DNA of 64,000 bases, taken from NCBI GenBank assembly GCA_900095095.1, contig FMBT01000366.1, positions 62,001 to 126,000 of the forward strand, given 5' to 3'. Origin of the DNA: Fragilariopsis cylindrus CCMP1102 (taxonomy: Eukaryota; Bacillariophyta; Bacillariophyceae; Bacillariales; Bacillariaceae). The notes under the pieces are model-generated. The model was given only the letters and a program-made list of their open reading frames with translations, made no database searches and was not told where the DNA came from. Numbering within the stretch: position 1 is the first letter of the stretch; each line of letters opens with the position of its first letter. The translations under genes were made by a program, and so were the position numbers. Below, one piece after another: positions 1 through 12,288 of this stretch.

Positions 1-119
1 TGATTTTTACTGTTTGTCGTTCTGCTCTTTATCTTGTCGAGACACATACCCCTTCACCGACTCTCACGCCTCTCTTTCTCTTTGTCTCGTTTGCGTACTC
101 CTTATATCTCCACACTCAG

Positions 120-937
120 GTTATCTTTATCTCCAAAATACGATGTTTGCTGGGTCGTTACCATCAAAATTCCCTAATGGATTAATCGAATTAGATATTG
201 CTAATAGTATGATAACAGGACCGTTGGACGGGAAAGCATTTGAAGGTCTGACTGCATTGCGATTCTTACTAATGGATGGTATACAATTTAATAGTTCGAT
301 ACCAACAGAAATTGCATCGTTACCAAATTTGGAATACTTATTCGCAACCGATGCTATGATAACAGGTGATTTGTCATATATGGAAGATATGTCAGTCATA
401 TTTGAACATTGGGTTGATCGTAATCCAATGCTGGGTGGAACGATTCCTAACTTTATTGGTAAATTAACAACTCTCCAATCCTTTTCGATAGCGGAATGTA
501 ACTTTGTTGGTACAATCCCAGAAAGTATTGGTAACTTAGCATTGATGCAACAGATGTGGTTATATGGGAATCAATTATCAGGTGAAATCCCTGCATCGAT
601 TGGTGACTTGAAATTTATCAGAATCTTTCAGGTAGAAGATAACAATTTAAGTGATAGTATGCCAGAATCAATTTGTGATAATTTTTCTACCGGTATGCTT
701 GAAGTACTAGGTGCAGATTGTGAAGACGTTGATGTAAGTTAACACAGAATTGATACATACCTGCATAATACTATGCTTCAGTCGTTAACCGGTATTTATA
801 TGTTCCGTATTCTATTTGGTAGTACCTTTACTAACACCTGCTCCAACACATTTCTCTTTCTCTCTATTCCCTCCTTTGTTTTTTAGTGTCCATGCTGTAC
901 CTGCTGTACTGTCGAAGAGTGCCGAGAATTAAATTAG
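120..937 (+). CDS. Leucine-rich repeat protein, 3' part of gene
   Basis: The visible exon (120-733) encodes about seven plant-type LRRs of the LxxLxxxxNxxxGxIPxxIGxL kind, for example G-T-I-P-E-S-I-G-N-L and G-E-I-P-A-S-I-G-D-L. A pyrimidine-rich tract ending in CAG at 117-119 looks like the acceptor of an upstream intron, so the 5' end lies outside the window. A donor GTAAGT at 734 and acceptor TTTTAG ending at 886 define a 153-nt phase-0 intron. The last exon (887-937) adds a Cys-rich tail, CPCCTCCTVEEC, before a TAG stop. Secreted or membrane LRR proteins ending in such a Cys cluster are common in diatoms (family knowledge). No ligand can be named from the sequence. Confidence 0.8.
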
Positions 938-2736
938 AGAACGTACCTGCCGCAAAAAAAAGAAAAATCATGTAAAGTAAAGTAAATCTTGATGCATCGA
1001 TCCATTCGTCATATGCACACTAACCAATCAATAAGCATCGATGGATATCCCCTCGATCCTTACTATGCAACGTGTCATAAAAGAGATGATGGATGAATGA
1101 TGTTATTTTACCAAGTTCAATTCATAAAAAGAGTAGCCAGAATAAAATTTACCATGAGGTAGTTTAGTAAAAATAGGAAATGCTATCAGATAAAATAAAG
1201 CGTTTTCACATTCATAATATTATTCAATCTCAACTAGTTACAGTAGTTGTAGATGATGACCTTAGAATTTGGATGGAAATAATAGTTATAGTATTAGAAC
1301 TAATTTCATAGGACAAACAAATCTTATCATGCTGTGACAAACAAAAAGGGGGTACATACATAGCATATTTTACCAAGTAGGAAAGAGTAGACCAAAACTA
1401 AGAGCATGACAGCAATACATTTTTTGCATAAAAGGAGCTGCAGATTCAACTGACTCATCTAGCTAGAATGCCTTGTGGTGACTTGAAAAGCTACCCATTG
1501 ATGCGAATAGTGCAGCTTGACACAACATTTATTGCATTTAGATGAAAATAATGAGGGACACTGTATTGTACTAGAAGTATAATTAGAGTGTAATTTAATA
1601 GCTGCTACTCAAGTCCCAACTACCTCAACAGAGACAAGACAGTCACCAGCCAGCTCATCACTGCTGCCCCAACTCCTCGCAATGCTTTTTGTGTTACCTC
1701 TTATCTCTTGATTTTGAGCTAAAACAAGGATCTCTTTAGTGTGGGTAAATCCTATCATCAGTGGGGTCTAGGAACCCTAAATAGAAACCCTAAATAATTG
1801 AAAAGTGTCAACAAGATGCAAGTTTACCTACTTTCTAAAGAGTACGCACACACACACACATACACATCATTATATGATTTGTACGTGAGAACCAATTCAA
1901 ACAGTATGACCACAGACAACTGGAGATATCTTCTATTAGACCACCAACCACCAGCAACACAACTAACTACACAATCTAATAATTACCTAACATATCAATA
2001 AGGGAACATTCATAATACTCAGGAAGGAGATTTGATGCTTTATTTGATACTTATAATTCTCCTCTCTCTCTCTTTCTTTCTCTCTCATTTGCGCTATCTA
2101 TATGTCAAAGATTTATCGATGATGCATTCATTTTCACTCCCACAGGAAAGATCCATACTGTGCCATGCCTACATCTACGTCTAGACTGTTAGATTCCTCA
2201 ATCCTATCCAGGAATGAATGAAGTAATATTGAAGATGGCATGGCACTACTGTGTAACATGCATTCTTTCATTTCATTGGAGTGTAGTCTGTCCGCCATCC
2301 ATACTGTACGGTATTTGAAACGATTACAGCCTAGTATGCGCGGGAAAACTGCATTGTTCGTCGCTTGAATCTTTATTTTATTAAGTGCTCGACTTCAAAA
2401 CACACGCTAGTAGGAAAACACGTAGACTTGTACAGATACCGGCATTATATATTTTATCGTTATAACCTTCGGAATCGTGATAAAAATGCCCTCCTACCTA
2501 TTATATAAATTTTTGAGGGTCACAAACGCTCGACTGTGAATCTCTGAATTTAGAGATGCAAACAGCACATCATCTTAGAGCTACTAGTAACTAACAGCTT
2601 TGCACCTCCATTCAAGATCCAGATATCGACCAGATCATCAAATAGATAGATAGCAAGCAACGCAATCAAACGAGAGGAATCTACTACGCAATTTTGCGTC
2701 TGTATACTGAATTCGTATCATCATATCATCATCATT
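938..2736. other. Intergenic region, no gene seen
   Basis: AT-rich non-coding sequence between the LRR gene and the bromodomain gene. It holds a CA microsatellite near 1846-1860, a pyrimidine (TC) tract near 2052-2090 and a telomere-like motif pair listed separately. The only ORF of any length (about 1798-2001) opens with TTG and is low complexity. Confidence 0.6.
1773..1794 (+). repeat. Pair of telomere-like AAACCCTAAA motifs
   Basis: AACCCTAAA (1773-1781) and AAACCCTAAA (1785-1794) lie three bases apart. They match the plant-type telomere unit CCCTAAA and the telo-box promoter motif of plants. Two copies are too few to call an interstitial telomere. Confidence 0.35.
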
Positions 2737-5700
2737 ATGCAGAACGACCAACAGACTGCCATGCCAGAAGATGGAGGCTCAACAGCAACAGGAGCAATGA
2801 TGCCCTCTTCATCATCATCTGCTGCCACCAATGACAATAATGATCCTCTACCACCCGTCGCAGAAAGAATGACGATGACGACGACGACGACGACGACGAG
2901 TGTGATGAAAGATGAAACAAAACTGGAAGAACCGGTAGTAGCAATGGAGACACCACCAACTGCAACAACAACTGCAACTGCAACTGCACCAACGGCGATA
3001 ATGGATGATTCATTTTCTGCTTCGAATATGACTGCTGTTGAAACAACAACATCATCATCGTCGTCGGTGAAGGTGAAGACGGCACAACAACAACATGCCG
3101 CTGCTGCTGCTGTCGTCGTCGAGAATGGTACTACTACTGCCGTTTTTGAAATGGAGGAAGACAACAACAACAACAACAACAACGACGACAACAAGCCAAT
3201 CGTATCTGATCCAGCAGCAGCAGCAGCAGCAGCAGATGAAGATGAAATTATGACGAAGACGGAGGACAATAATAAACCCATCGAAGAGAAGACAGAGGAT
3301 GTATCGGCATCGGCAGAAGTCGCAGACACTGCTGGGACTGGGACTGAGACTGTGAATGAACATGGAACGATGTTTAGTCCTAGTGGTAGACCGAGACGTC
3401 CACGTGCAGCAGCAGCAAAAGCTGCCGCTGTAGAAGCAGTAAAAGAAACACCATCGGCATCGGCATCGGCATCAAAATCAAACAGTAATAATAAGACACC
3501 TGCTTTATCACCAACCACTCTATTAAAACAAAAAGAAGAAAAAGATAATTTAAATATTGGACGGTTAGTAGAACAAAATAAATTTACTATTAGTACTACG
3601 GGAATAACTTCATCAGGAACAAATTCAGAAACAGATGGAACCGGTATACCATCAGGACAATATTATCCACATCATGGAAAGATTTTGGAAAAGAAACCAA
3701 AAGATGGACGTATACCATCACGGTATGTGATTCGTTGGGAGAATCCTATTATTACTAGTAGTACTACATCGGAAGAAAATGCTGTTGAGGTATGTAAAGA
3801 AGATGAATGGATTGAAGATGAATTAAAAGAACATGATGAATTAATATTAGATGGACGAAATCCATTTAAATCATACAATTCACGTCGGCCTGAAAAATCA
3901 CGTTACACACAACCGCTAAAGCATGCATTAGAGAATGTACGTGAACGTTATCATAAATTAGTTGTTAGGGATATTGAACATGAAGAAACTGATATAGCTA
4001 ATAATAATGAAAAGGATGATAAGAATGAAGAAAAAGAAGACGATTCCGGTAATAATAATAAGGGTGGTGATTTACTATCAACATTAGTTCTGATGGCGGC
4101 ATTAGAAGATGCATTGCAAACATCATTGCAATATCAACAACAACAAGAACAAGAACGACAACAAAAGGAAGGACAGGAAGAGCAACAAAATATTGTTTCT
4201 ACTACCAGCAGAAAGAAAAAGAATTTGAATTTAGAAACACATCCACCATTATACTACAGTTCGAATCCCAATCAATACTTGACTGCACCATCTCATGAAG
4301 CAGATGAAGAAGAAATTAAAGTATTATTGGAACAATCGAAAAATCCAAAAGCGGTACTTACACCTGCTATGTTAGCACAACGTATTCGATCCGGATGTGA
4401 ATGGGCATGGACCTACCTGCAACAACAACAACAACAGGAAGATGAGGAGGGGAATGTACAACAACAACCAAAATTTCTCGATGAACCAACAGAAGATAAA
4501 ATTCTGCTACAAGAATAGAATTAGAAACAATGAATACAAAAGCGGGCATATTATTTGATAAGGAACTTAAATCTCCATCCGAAACATAACAATAAGACAA
4601 TTTAGTAATGGTGATTTTGGTGATGATTTTGAACGACGAATATCATCACGTGCTGCAACAAAATCAGAATTATTTGATCCAACATCGTATGGTGTTGACA
4701 TAGTGGCAGACGATCGACACGTAATACAATGTTGCATCGTATGCCGAATCACATTCAATGGTTATTCCTGAACCGAATCCAGTCCAAAAAGGTGGCAGAG
4801 TTGCATTATGGTGGTTAAAAACATTGGAAGAAAAACAAAAACAGAACAACAAGTAAACGAAATGAAGAAGAAGAGGAAGTTGAAGAAGAAGAAGAAGCAG
4901 AGACGCAGAAATGAAAGACGATGGCGACGTCACTACTACTATTACTACTCCTACAACCGCGAAGAAGAAGAAGAAGGAGGAGTTGGAGGAAGAAGTTGTT
5001 GATGAAATCATCGATGAGACCGAAGATGAGGAAGCAACTAAAGCTGACGACGATGAAGATTTTTCCATGTCAAAAGATGGGGGTAGTGAAGATGAATCAT
5101 TAGAGGATGTTGTAAAGGAACGCGCGGGGACATTAAGCCCGATTTCGGAACAAGAACAACAAGATGATGAGGATGATGAGGATGATGAAGAAGAAGACGA
5201 GGAGGAGGAAGAAGAAGAAGATGAAGAGCATGCTATTATTTGGGACAATCCATATCTACAACCATCATTTCCAGCACTGTTAGAATATTTATCAAAACCA
5301 AAATCGATATCAGGTGAGGATGTACAACGTGCAATGGATGATATTACATTAAGACTACGTAAGAATAAAAGAACCACAGATCATGGTATACCAATTGAAT
5401 CACTTGAAACATATGATCGTGTCGTATTGGATTGGGAAAATCCTGATCATCCTAAAACTAAGGGTGCCAATGTTGTATTGAAATGTGTATCTGGTGAAAG
5501 TGCTAATGAATTACAACGATTAGATGCTGGTACATTTGGACGATGTAAATTTGAATTAGATATAATTGGACAAAAAGAAAAAACTGTACAGATTCAACGT
5601 AGAGAAGATTTTAATCAACGTGAAATTGAATACAAAGAACGTAAAGCTCAAGATAAATGGAGATTTCGTGGTATCCATGAAGGATATACAATTTGGCCAT

Positions 5701-8700
5701 CATGGGATGATGCTGCAACAAAATGGATTCAAGAGAATGTCACTACTACTACTACTGCTACCGCTACTGGTGTATTAGGATCATCGGCATCGGCGATCGA
5801 ACCAGTCGCTGCCGTTGCTGCCGTTGCTGCCACCGCCGCAGAAGGTACAACAACGGCTGCCGTTGTCGGAAACAACGATGAAGCTTTAGCACGCAGTTTG
5901 GAAGAAAGTGAAGATGCTGCTGGTACTGGAGGACGGCGACGTACAGGTCGCCGTAGTCGTGGAGCTAATGCTGGCAATGAAGGAGTATTTTATGGGAACC
6001 AATCACAGTTGACTCAAAAACAACTTGTTGATGCATTGTTCCGATTAGTAAAAGTGAATTCATTTCAAACTATGATGAAATTACAATCTATGGTCGGCGA
6101 TGATTCATCTGATCCACTTCGCCGATGCCGAATCGCACTTGGGAAGGTTATTTGGAAAAGAAATCTAGTAGCACGACAAGCCGTATCGTCCGATGGGAGT
6201 GATCGAATGTTGTTACAAGAATTAGCGGCCGGGAAACAACTAGTCCAAATTCTACCACCACCTAAAGATGGAGCAATCATTGAGGAGGAAGAAAAGCAAC
6301 CACACCATTCTGAGGAAATCCCTCAAGACGCAAAAGACTTGTTGCAGTATCTATCGCATCTTCATGATACGGAACTCAAGTTGAGAAGTCTCGTATTGAA
6401 ACAACTCGAAGTTATTCCACTGCCCATAATTGCAACTGCAGCAGATGAACGACTTGGATCATTAGAAAATATGGATGCTACTGACTTTGAAGACCCATCA
6501 ACGATCGATTGGAAATCTACCGGTAATTATTTAATCCAAAAACGGATTATCGTCCACCGGTCGAATCGACAATGGGAACGGAAACGACCTCGTGTTATTG
6601 GTATAAAATTCAAGATACTCAGAATCTATTAAATCAGAAGCAGAAGATGCAGAGGAAGGTGCAATGGAACGCCGGATGAGATTCCGTGCAGTCCAACTAA
6701 AGGATCTGGTGGTCAGGATGTGCACAAAGGGGACGTGCTTATCTTAACAGAGGGTCAGGTTCACGCTGGGATGAAAGCAGCGAAATCCAACAAAGCAATC
6801 ATCGAACAGATCGTCATCATTTTCATCATCAACGACGAATCCGTACGCAACTCAAATTGGGAAAAGGATTACGCTAGTTCCTCTCGATGATGGAGAAGAA
6901 GTCCATAATGGATCTGGAGGACCGGCCCTATTACCGAGATTTCGGTTCGTGTGGTCGGTCACGATAATGTGGTAGATCCCGATGATCCGTCGGACATTGA
7001 ATATAGAATTCTTATTCTGCCGGAACTTAACAGCAACGAGAAGGATCCATTTTGGGCCGTTTTGGATGTTCGGGCGGATACTGGTTTAAGTGTATGTCAA
7101 CCAGAAGGTCAAACTATGTGGTATTCTATCGAAAACAAGATTTCCATAAAGACTCACAACCCTACAAGGAATGTGAGAAAATCTTGGATTGGCTTTCTAG
7201 ACAGAGTAAGGCTCAACCCTTCATGGAGCCTGTTGATCCTATTGCCCTAGGTATTCCAACATACCCCGACATTGTGAAGAATCCAATGGACATTACGACT
7301 GTAACTGAAAAGCTGAGAATGGGTCTTATTCTAATATCCCGCCAAGTCAATCGATAGGCAGTAGCCTAGAGTGTCGTATGTTGAATGGTCCTTTCAGAAA
7401 GGACATCGAACAAATTTTTGAAAATGCGATACTATTTAATCCTCCTGATGATTGGATTGCCGTCGCGGCAACAGCCCTGAAGAAAAGTGTCATTAAGAAG
7501 ATAGAAAATGCAGCATATATGGGCGAAAAATCTTACAAGAATTCTGGTGGCGTGAACCAGCGGAAGAGTATGTACGCCGACGAGGACTCTGATGTTGACA
7601 TGTACGTTGACGAGAGCGACAACGATGATGACTTTGGTAGTAGTAGCAGGAGCCGCAATAAACGAAAGCGTTCAACTACTACAAAGAAGGTCACCAACAA
7701 AGCTGATGAGGTAGCTGCTAGACCTTTGGAACATCCAATACGTTTACATAATTGTTTAAAGGACGGTAATGATCTACGGGGAAGATTTTCTGATCTTCCC
7801 GTGAATTCCTATGCCAGTACATATTCCATGCCTTCCGGATGGAGTTGTCGTACGTCCACTGTCACCGCTGCTGCTACCGGCCTTGCTACCACCACCGAAG
7901 CAGAATCAGATGAGAACGACGAAGACGACGAGAACGAGAATTCTCCCACATCCCAAAAGCAACAGGAATACATGCAGGAAATGGCAGAATTATTGGCCTT
8001 ACAAAAGGAATTTGGTGATGTGAGGCTTCAAGTGTAAGAAGATCATCTCGTGCCGTACAGTCGTCTACCGGCGGTCGCACTCGATCGGGAAAGAAGAATG
8101 ATACTCATCGAAGACCGAAGGACTCGAATACTTTCTCGAAATATGATCACCTCCGCCACGATGAATAAAGAGAAGGAGGTACACCAACAGTGGCAATGAA
8201 AAAGCTTTATCCGCCATACCCTCCAGCCGGTTAGATGTGGAAGTATTACAAGAAAAACGTCACGAGGAATATTATTCCATGTTGTATCAAAGATACGAAA
8301 AGGAATTATCCGGTCATGTCGACGGTGGATTCGGAATCTATACCAGTTCATCATTTCCATCATATCTTGGACGGGTCATATCATCCAAAAATTCACATGG
8401 ATATATATGGGAAATCCGTCCACCATTTGTTGTACCGGCATTACGTTGGGTGATCCGTGGTTTAGTCCATTCTGGACATTTAACTGCCACGGAATCATTA
8501 ACGGGTTATAGTGGAGAAAGTGGTAGAACTGGTAATATTGATGTTACAGCTGGTATGATTGTTACCAATGATATATATTATTATGATCCAGAAAAAGTAA
8601 ACCATTTGAAATTTTAGATACACGTATCTTGCAACGTAAGAAACGTGGTGATAAATCAGTCGATGAAGATAGTGATGATGATTTTGAAATGAGTGAATAT

Positions 8701-8766
8701 GAAAAACTCCGTGCCGAACGTGTCGCTCGGAATGCTGAACGTCTTAAAGCATTGGGATTGGCCTAA
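2737..8766 (+). CDS. Large bromodomain protein, interrupted by single-base frame breaks
   Basis: The ATG at 2737 opens 593 codons (to 4518), low complexity at first and then charged and globular. Homologous-looking reading continues in shifted frames through about 4610-4905, then 4911-6632, about 6640-7320 with several breaks, 7323-8036, 8040-8225, 8228-8599 and 8600-8766 (stop TAA). A bromodomain spans roughly 7150-7510: helix-A-like KECEKILDWLS, then EPVDPIALGIPTYPDIVKNP, MDITTV, and after a break IFENAILFNPPDDWI. Bromodomains bind acetyl-lysine on histones, so a nuclear chromatin role is inferred. Acidic Asp/Glu tracts flank the globular parts. At 7321-7323 and about 8595 the frame is restored by one extra G or A in a short run. 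It could be TAF1-like or another chromatin scaffold; I see no decisive TAF1 motif. Confidence 0.6.
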
Positions 8767-9265
8767 TACAGCAAATATAATTGTGACGGGCGGGGGGAGG
8801 GGAGTTTGGGTTTTGAAAATAAATGTAAAGGAAAAAAAAGATCTATGTGTTGTGCAAAACTTGCTACGGTATTCATCATTACTACGTAACAATACTTAAG
8901 GGAGTCATATTATTAGACATTGACTTGGAGGAAAATAAAAGAAATAGTAAAACGAAAATAAATAATAGAACGAACACGAAAAATTGAATGAATAAAAAGT
9001 AGATTCGAAAATAATAATGATAGTATAGAATTTATATATTTAAATTAATAGATGAAGTAGATTCCGTAAAAACGATACTAGTAGTATTGCTGACTTGTAC
9101 GAGTTGTTGCTATCGTGAGAGTGAGTGAGTGAGGTAGCAGTCGGAGGATCGATCGAAAGTACCTTTCTTTCTTTTTTTCGTTTGTTATACTTTTGTTGTT
9201 GTTGTTGTTGTTGTTCCATAATACAGACAGAGAGACAGATATACTATTTATTTTTTCTTATTTTT
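8767..9265. other. Intergenic region between convergent gene ends
   Basis: AT-rich sequence between the 3' ends of the bromodomain gene (+) and GOS1 (-). It contains a GTT/TTG microsatellite near 9195-9216. No gene seen. Confidence 0.5.
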
Positions 9266-10675
9266 TTATCCAAATAAATACCATAATGTAAATAAGATAC
9301 AGGAGGCAATCACACCAATAATAATCATATCATCTTTTGATTTTTACTTTTAATTTTAGCAACTAATGTATTAATACCTGGTATGTTACCAAGAATTTGT
9401 CCCATAGTGGATTGGACTTTCCCTAATGACATCCCCTGATTCCGTAAATCATTACGTATTTCGGTTGCTTGATTAATAACAGCAGCAGCGGCACTGGTGG
9501 AATTTTTATATGTGATCGTTCTCTCATTAAAGAATCCATACCATCATTATCAATTTCAATGAATTTGGTTTGGATGCATTCGAACCTTCCATTAATTTCA
9601 TACGTTCTATTTTACGTGTATGAGATTGTCTTGATTTTTCAAAATCACCTGATAAATCATATATAATTTCTCGATATCGTTTTACTAATAAACTAGAGGA
9701 TTGTGTACCTAATTTTTCGGATGCCGGTTGGAGTTGTGTTGCTACTAAATCTTGTAATGTTGTTAATGTTCTTTGTATATCATGTCGTAATGTTGCTTCA
9801 TCTTCTACTGAGTGCTGGACGATGATGAAGAAGAAGCACCCATACCTGATTCTGCTAAAAGTAAATCATTATTAGATGAATCTGGGATAGAGTGAACAAG
9901 CTGTTATTATTATATGAGTGTTTATGAAAACAAAAAGAGATACAAAAACAGGCGAGCGATGCGCATGTGTTAGAGGATCGACCGGTGGATGGAATAAAGC
10001 AGGTGGAACCAAGGGTAGAGGGGTGTTGCGATTCAGACTCAGATCCATGGTAAAACAGCTAGCGTCTTCATCTCCACCCACCGGAGGAAAGCTGGGTGAT
10101 TCGGATGACTCGGACAAATATTCAGACGATACGGCTCTCTCAGAGCGGGCAAAAAGTGCAGCAAGGAAAAGAAACAGGAAGAAGAAACGAACTGAATCAC
10201 CAGCATCCAGGATCCACACCATCCAGATGGAGAGGCTAGTGGCAGCCGCGACAACGTTCGCCTCTACCACCCAGGACCAATCCCGGGACAACAGGATCCG
10301 TTACGATAGAGATACCCTGAAGAGACAAACGGATGATTTGCATTCATTCGGGATAAAACCAAAAGGACTGGCAAAGCGAATAGACGTTGTTTCAGTAGCA
10401 ACTGGTAAACAAATCAGACTAACATGCTTCCCCCCCCCCCCTCCTCCAACCCTTTCCGGATCGCAATAGACCTGCGACAACAATCTATCCACTAAAACGT
10501 TCTGACAATGATCTTGTCGTTGTCTTCCCAGGATACGGAAAAGATTCAATCTAAAAATCAAGAAAAGAAGAAGAATTCCTTTTAGACTTACCTGTTGATA
10601 TCTAGCAACTTTATCTTCTAAATTACGTTCTAATTTTGTTGCTTCACGTTTTAAACTATCAAATTGAGAATCCAT
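9266..10675 (-). CDS. GOSR1: Golgi Qb-SNARE of the GOS1/GOSR1 (GOS28) family, frame breaks
   Basis: Exon 1 (10675-10592) starts at ATG for MDSQFDSLKREATKLERNLE, 28 codons, and ends at a GTAAGT donor. The in-frame ORF extends upstream only to a TTG, so this ATG is preferred. A 691-nt phase-0 intron (10591-9901) follows. Exon 2 encodes, across about three one-base breaks (near 9812, 9560 and 9340), the GOS1 pattern: helical DIQRTLTTLQDLVATQL, LVKRYREIIYDLSGDFEKS, then the SNARE motif from ERSHIKN through EIRNDLRNQG and QSTMGQILGNIPGINTLV. A C-terminal anchor, MIIIGVIASCILFTLWYLFG, precedes TAA at 9266-9268. GOS1 proteins act in intra-Golgi and ER-Golgi vesicle fusion as tail-anchored Qb-SNAREs. 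The breaks fit missing A bases in short runs. Confidence 0.8.
9924..10469 (+). CDS. Possible ORF nested antisense in the GOS1 intron
   Basis: An open frame from ATG 9924 to TAG 10469 (about 181 codons) lies inside the long GOS1 intron on the opposite strand. It is basic and hydrophilic, with a KRNRKKKR stretch and a Pro run near the end from a C10 homopolymer at about 10431. This intron is several times longer and visibly more GC-rich than other introns here, as if foreign sequence had inserted. A 139-codon frame is also open on the other strand, so the openness may be incidental. I do not recognise the protein. Confidence 0.2.
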   Translation: MKTKRDTKTGERCACVRGSTGGWNKAGGTKGRGVLRFRLRSMVKQLASSSPPTGGKLGDSDDSDKYSDDTALSERAKSAARKRNRKKKRTESPASRIHTIQMERLVAAATTFASTTQDQSRDNRIRYDRDTLKRQTDDLHSFGIKPKGLAKRIDVVSVATGKQIRLTCFPPPPPPTLSGSQ

Positions 10676-12288
10676 TTTGCTACCGCCGTTGCTGCCACCG
10701 GAAGAGGGAGCTGCTGCTCGACGTCGTTGTATGGGTGTATTTGAGAGAATAGTGCTGCCGTTTGTTTGTTTTTGTTTTTGTTTTTTTGTCTTTTTCGTCA
10801 AATGAATAATTATACTGTAGCACTGGCGGAATGAAACTGATTTTAGAGATGTAAGTAATTGGGTTGGATATAAAAGCGAATAGAGCAGAGCAGTCGGTAT
10901 GATGCCTTTTTTAATTCTTGTTATGGATGTTGTTGATCACAAAGCTAATATTCGCTTCTGAAGTTGTTTTGTTTGTGGTTTCTTGTTGTCACGCCAAGTC
11001 TTTTTATGTGCCATGTGTTACTGTAATATGTCTAGATCTCATGTACGAGCTCTCATTTCATCGTTCTTATTTTACGAGCTCGATCTTATTTCCCTAAAGC
11101 TTTAATTCAGTCTTCTCGGCATGTAATTTTGATGTAGATTATACGCACAGTATAATTTTTGTTTGCATTTTATTTTGGTGTGTCTATTGTATAGATTACC
11201 ATCATAATCATTCTTCATGAGGACCAAAACATACAATTTACTACCATTATCATATGCTTTATAACATTATATATTCTGGATGTTCCATTCATCAAGTATC
11301 CTATGATCTTTATACAGTTTTACATAGAAAACTAAGCATTTTGGGGGTGGTGAGGTATGTTGTATCTTATAGTCATTATATGCAGATAATATTATCTTCA
11401 AATCATCAGCATAATATTATCTCTATTAGATCCATCATGCTTCATTAATAATTTAGGGTATTCTGAATTGTTGGATGTTCTTTCATTGTCTGAAGATGTT
11501 GTTGCACAATACTGCTAATAATAATTTACAATATTAGTATTTTCGAAGGAGTGTGTCGATACATAGCTACTTATTGTACCCTATGACTATATGAACGTAC
11601 AGTACATTTCTTTATCTTGCTTACATACGGGGGGAGGATCTTGTTCAAACCCCTTTTTTGAATACTGTACTTGACATCATATGCGTTTCTTTATTAATGG
11701 CGAAATGAAAATCTATCGAGGATGACGTGCGCGCGTGTAAACTCACGCACACGTTGGTTGTGACATGCTTCTTTTTCGGTTGGCTATGCCAACTGATACA
11801 CAAACAATTTAATTAGAGAATTTCAAATTACAGTTAAACTGTTTGAAATTAAATGAATTAAACAAATCGCAGAAAATATCTATTCGAATGAAAATAAAGC
11901 ACCTCTCCTTTCTCGATAGATACAGTGACATCAAATCAAATCGTAACCTTTCCGACTAAAAGTAAAGAGAGAGTGCTGTAGTAGGATAGGAGAGAGGTAC
12001 TAGGAGTACAGCATCATCTCACGATTGATTGACTGACCAACAAAACTTTCCAAGATCAACAAGAGACTGAATTGAACGTATTTTGTAAACAAAAATAAAG
12101 TAATAGTAGAAGCAAAGCGACATAACAAAAAGCAACGACTGAACGAGACAAAACCGACGACGAGACACTTTTCCATTCATCAATTACGCCTACGCCGTTC
12201 GTTGATTGATTGATCAATTCGCATGAGACGACAGGAGTTAGCAACAGTAACAGAACAATAAAAAAATTATTGATTCATTTACTTCATC
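10676..12288. other. Divergent intergenic region between GOS1 and formin
   Basis: About 1.6 kb of AT-rich sequence containing the upstream regions of both genes. Only short chance ORFs are present, and no clear core promoter could be picked. Confidence 0.5.

Noticed and set aside
2721-3518. 265-codon antisense ORF over the bromodomain gene N-terminus
   Set aside because: It is the complement of trinucleotide-repeat coding sequence (Ser/Val/Ala runs) and has no independent features.
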